6,758 bases of DNA from Anaerolineales bacterium (GTDB taxonomy: Bacteria; Chloroflexota; Anaerolineae; 4572-78; J111): assembly GCA_012032575.1 (NCBI GenBank), contig JAAUSP010000427.1, positions 1-6,758 of the forward strand, in the 5' to 3' direction. The position numbers were made by a program, and so were the translations under genes. The notes under the pieces are model-generated. The model did not search any database. It was not told where the DNA came from and worked only from the letters and a program-made list of their open reading frames with translations. Positions 6,059 to 6,758 of this stretch are shown piece by piece. Each line of letters starts with the position of its first letter. Position 1 is the first letter of the stretch.

Positions 6059-6396
6059 CCTCCCCCACTCTTCTTTGTTTCATAGCGGCTGTTCGGCACT
6101 TTGCCGTCAGCCCGGACGAGGAAGCGTTCGTACTCAAACCCGCCGCCGCTGAACTCGACCAAAACGCCGCCTTTTTGCTTTTCCAGCTTAACCAGTTCCT
6201 TGCCGCGCAGCCCCTGCATAATCACCTGCATCTGCTGCTCCGACAATTCGCCCTCCTGTTCGCGCAGGCCGGCCAATTTATCCAAAAAATTGCCCAGCTT
6301 GCGCAAATCCGCCGGAGCCAGACCGGCCAGGGCTGGAACCAGGGCGCTCAGCTTCCGCGCCCATTGTAAGGTGGGAAAGTCAACGGGACCGGCCAT
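6055..6396 (-). CDS. Hypothetical 113-residue protein
   Basis: I do not recognise this family. The start ATG 6396 (MAGPVDFPTLQWARKLS) is supported by a strong AGGAGGT site (6405-6411) 8 bases upstream. An in-frame ATG at 6417 and a start at 6471 lie before that site and are not favoured. The protein looks helical in its first two-thirds, with Leu/Ala/Lys/Glu-rich stretches. A turn-rich segment with alternating hydrophobics follows (GGVLVEFSGGGFEYERFLV, about 75-95), then a basic, glycine-rich end. There is no signal peptide, membrane segment, cysteine cluster or known catalytic motif. It lies 85 bases upstream of nth on the same strand, so co-transcription is possible. Its stop codon, TAA, lies in the last unit of the octad array. 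The optimal ribosome site and continuous frame argue that it is real. Confidence 0.7.
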   Translation of the reverse strand: MAGPVDFPTLQWARKLSALVPALAGLAPADLRKLGNFLDKLAGLREQEGELSEQQMQVIMQGLRGKELVKLEKQKGGVLVEFSGGGFEYERFLVRADGKVPNSRYETKKSGGG

Positions 6397-6404
6397 AGCC
6401 GCGT

Positions 6405-6411
6405 ACCTCCT
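6405..6411 (-). promoter_or_regulatory. Ribosome binding site of the 113-residue gene
   Basis: AGGAGGT on the minus strand, 8 bases before ATG 6396, is the strongest Shine-Dalgarno match for any gene whose start lies in the window. It fixes the start codon. Confidence 0.75.
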
Positions 6412-6436
6412 GTTCATAATTGAACTATTGAATAAG

Positions 6437-6500
6437 ATGATGCCTGATACGTGATGCGTAAAATTTTTCACGCATCACGCATCACGTATCACGTATCACG
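6437..6500. repeat. Heptad hairpin array between the pentapeptide gene and the 113-residue gene
   Basis: Nine contiguous 7-base units keep one phase from 6437 to 6499. Three left units are of the type NTGAT(G/A)C (6437-6457). Two AT-rich apex units follow (6458-6471). Four right units are reverse complements: two GCATCAC (6472-6485) and two GTATCAC (6486-6499). A 14-bp stem pairs 6446-6459 with 6477-6490. Both arms contain the same two unit variants (G/A on the left, C/T on the right). The array contains the stop codon of the pentapeptide gene (6489-6491). Confidence 0.9.
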
Positions 6501-6758
6501 TTTTCCCCAAAACTCCCTCGCCACCCTCGACCTCCGCGGATTGTTGACCGGCTGATAATCGGACGGCAAAAGCGCCTCTTCAAATTTGGCACTGCTGATA
6601 TTTTCGGCCTGGGCCAGATTGGTCTCGCGCAGGTCGGCCCCGGTGAGGTTGGCCTTAAAAAATATGGCGCGGGCCAGTTTCGCCCCGGCGAAAACAGCGC
6701 CGGCTGCATGAACCAGCGACAGGTCGGCCTGGGTCAAATCGGCGCGGGTCAAATCGGC
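6489..6758 (-). CDS. Pentapeptide-repeat protein, 5' end outside the window
   Basis: The reading frame is open to the right edge, so only the C-terminal 89 residues are seen. They begin with back-to-back A(D/N)LxX pentapeptides (ADLTR, ADLTQ, ADLSL). These continue with looser ones (AVFAG, AKLAR, ANLTG, ADLRE, TNLAQ) to about visible residue 55. Such repeats fold into a right-handed quadrilateral beta-helix; in some members it mimics DNA and protects gyrase, in most the role is unknown. The last 35 or so residues (from SAKFE to GKRDT) leave the repeat and are basic. The final residues and the TGA stop come from the heptad array. A 15-base direct DNA repeat at the window edge reflects the protein repeat. 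The true start is not visible; the TTG at 6752 is an internal leucine. Confidence 0.85.
   Translation of the reverse strand, partial: ADLTRADLTQADLSLVHAAGAVFAGAKLARAIFFKANLTGADLRETNLAQAENISSAKFEEALLPSDYQPVNNPRRSRVAREFWGKRDT

Noticed and set aside
5970..6137. N-terminal extension of Nth
   Set aside because: It would translate the octad repeat and overlap the upstream gene. ATG 5969 has its own ribosome site and the expected N-terminus.
5670..6152. Plus-strand open frame across the nth start and the octad array
   Set aside because: It is antisense to Nth and then translates the repeat; no independent support.
6397..6471. Longer start for the 113-residue protein (residues MKNFTHHV...)
   Set aside because: It begins in the heptad array and runs through the AGGAGGT ribosome site, which clearly serves ATG 6396.

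Overview
The window looks like a piece of a bacterial chromosome, most plausibly from Chloroflexota (an Anaerolineae-like lineage). This is inferred from moderately GC-rich coding sequence, the Thr/Pro-rich linkers (PTPTPT and similar) flanking a membrane-anchored TPR protein, and short tandem-repeat hairpins between genes. No rRNA, tRNA, CRISPR array, transposase or prophage gene is visible.

Layout, left to right. Bases 1-248 are a non-coding divergent control region. One near-consensus promoter points left, off the window. One strong promoter points right to recN, with a possible SOS (LexA-type) box between its -35 and -10. recN (316-2061, +) encodes the DNA-repair SMC-like ATPase. It is followed by a TPR protein gene (2162-3860, +) that is continuous only if two single-base frameshifts are repaired. 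A hairpin repeat and likely bidirectional terminator (3859-3953) separates it from four leftward genes. In transcription order these are a 5'-truncated pentapeptide-repeat protein (6758-6489), an unrecognised 113-residue protein (6396-6055), endonuclease III nth (5969-5313) and phosphoglycerate kinase pgk (5145-3966). pgk carries a third single-base frameshift.

Two themes stand out. First, every gap between neighbouring genes, plus the recN leader, holds one microrepeat array built from a locus-specific unit of 6, 7, 8 or 10 bases. In five of the six, the unit runs on one strand and then flips to its reverse complement, making a hairpin of tandem units. In four arrays the period continues across most or all of the apex. 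Three genes take their stop codons from inside these arrays. Second, all three frameshifts sit in homopolymer runs, and one-base repair restores conserved protein. Consensus or assembly error is therefore the leading explanation, ahead of pseudogenes or programmed frameshifting.

Functionally, recN (double-strand break repair) and nth (oxidised-pyrimidine base excision) are both repair genes, but they lie on opposite strands and are not one operon. pgk is central glycolysis and appears to have its own promoter. The TPR protein is predicted to be membrane-anchored, with an undetermined partner.
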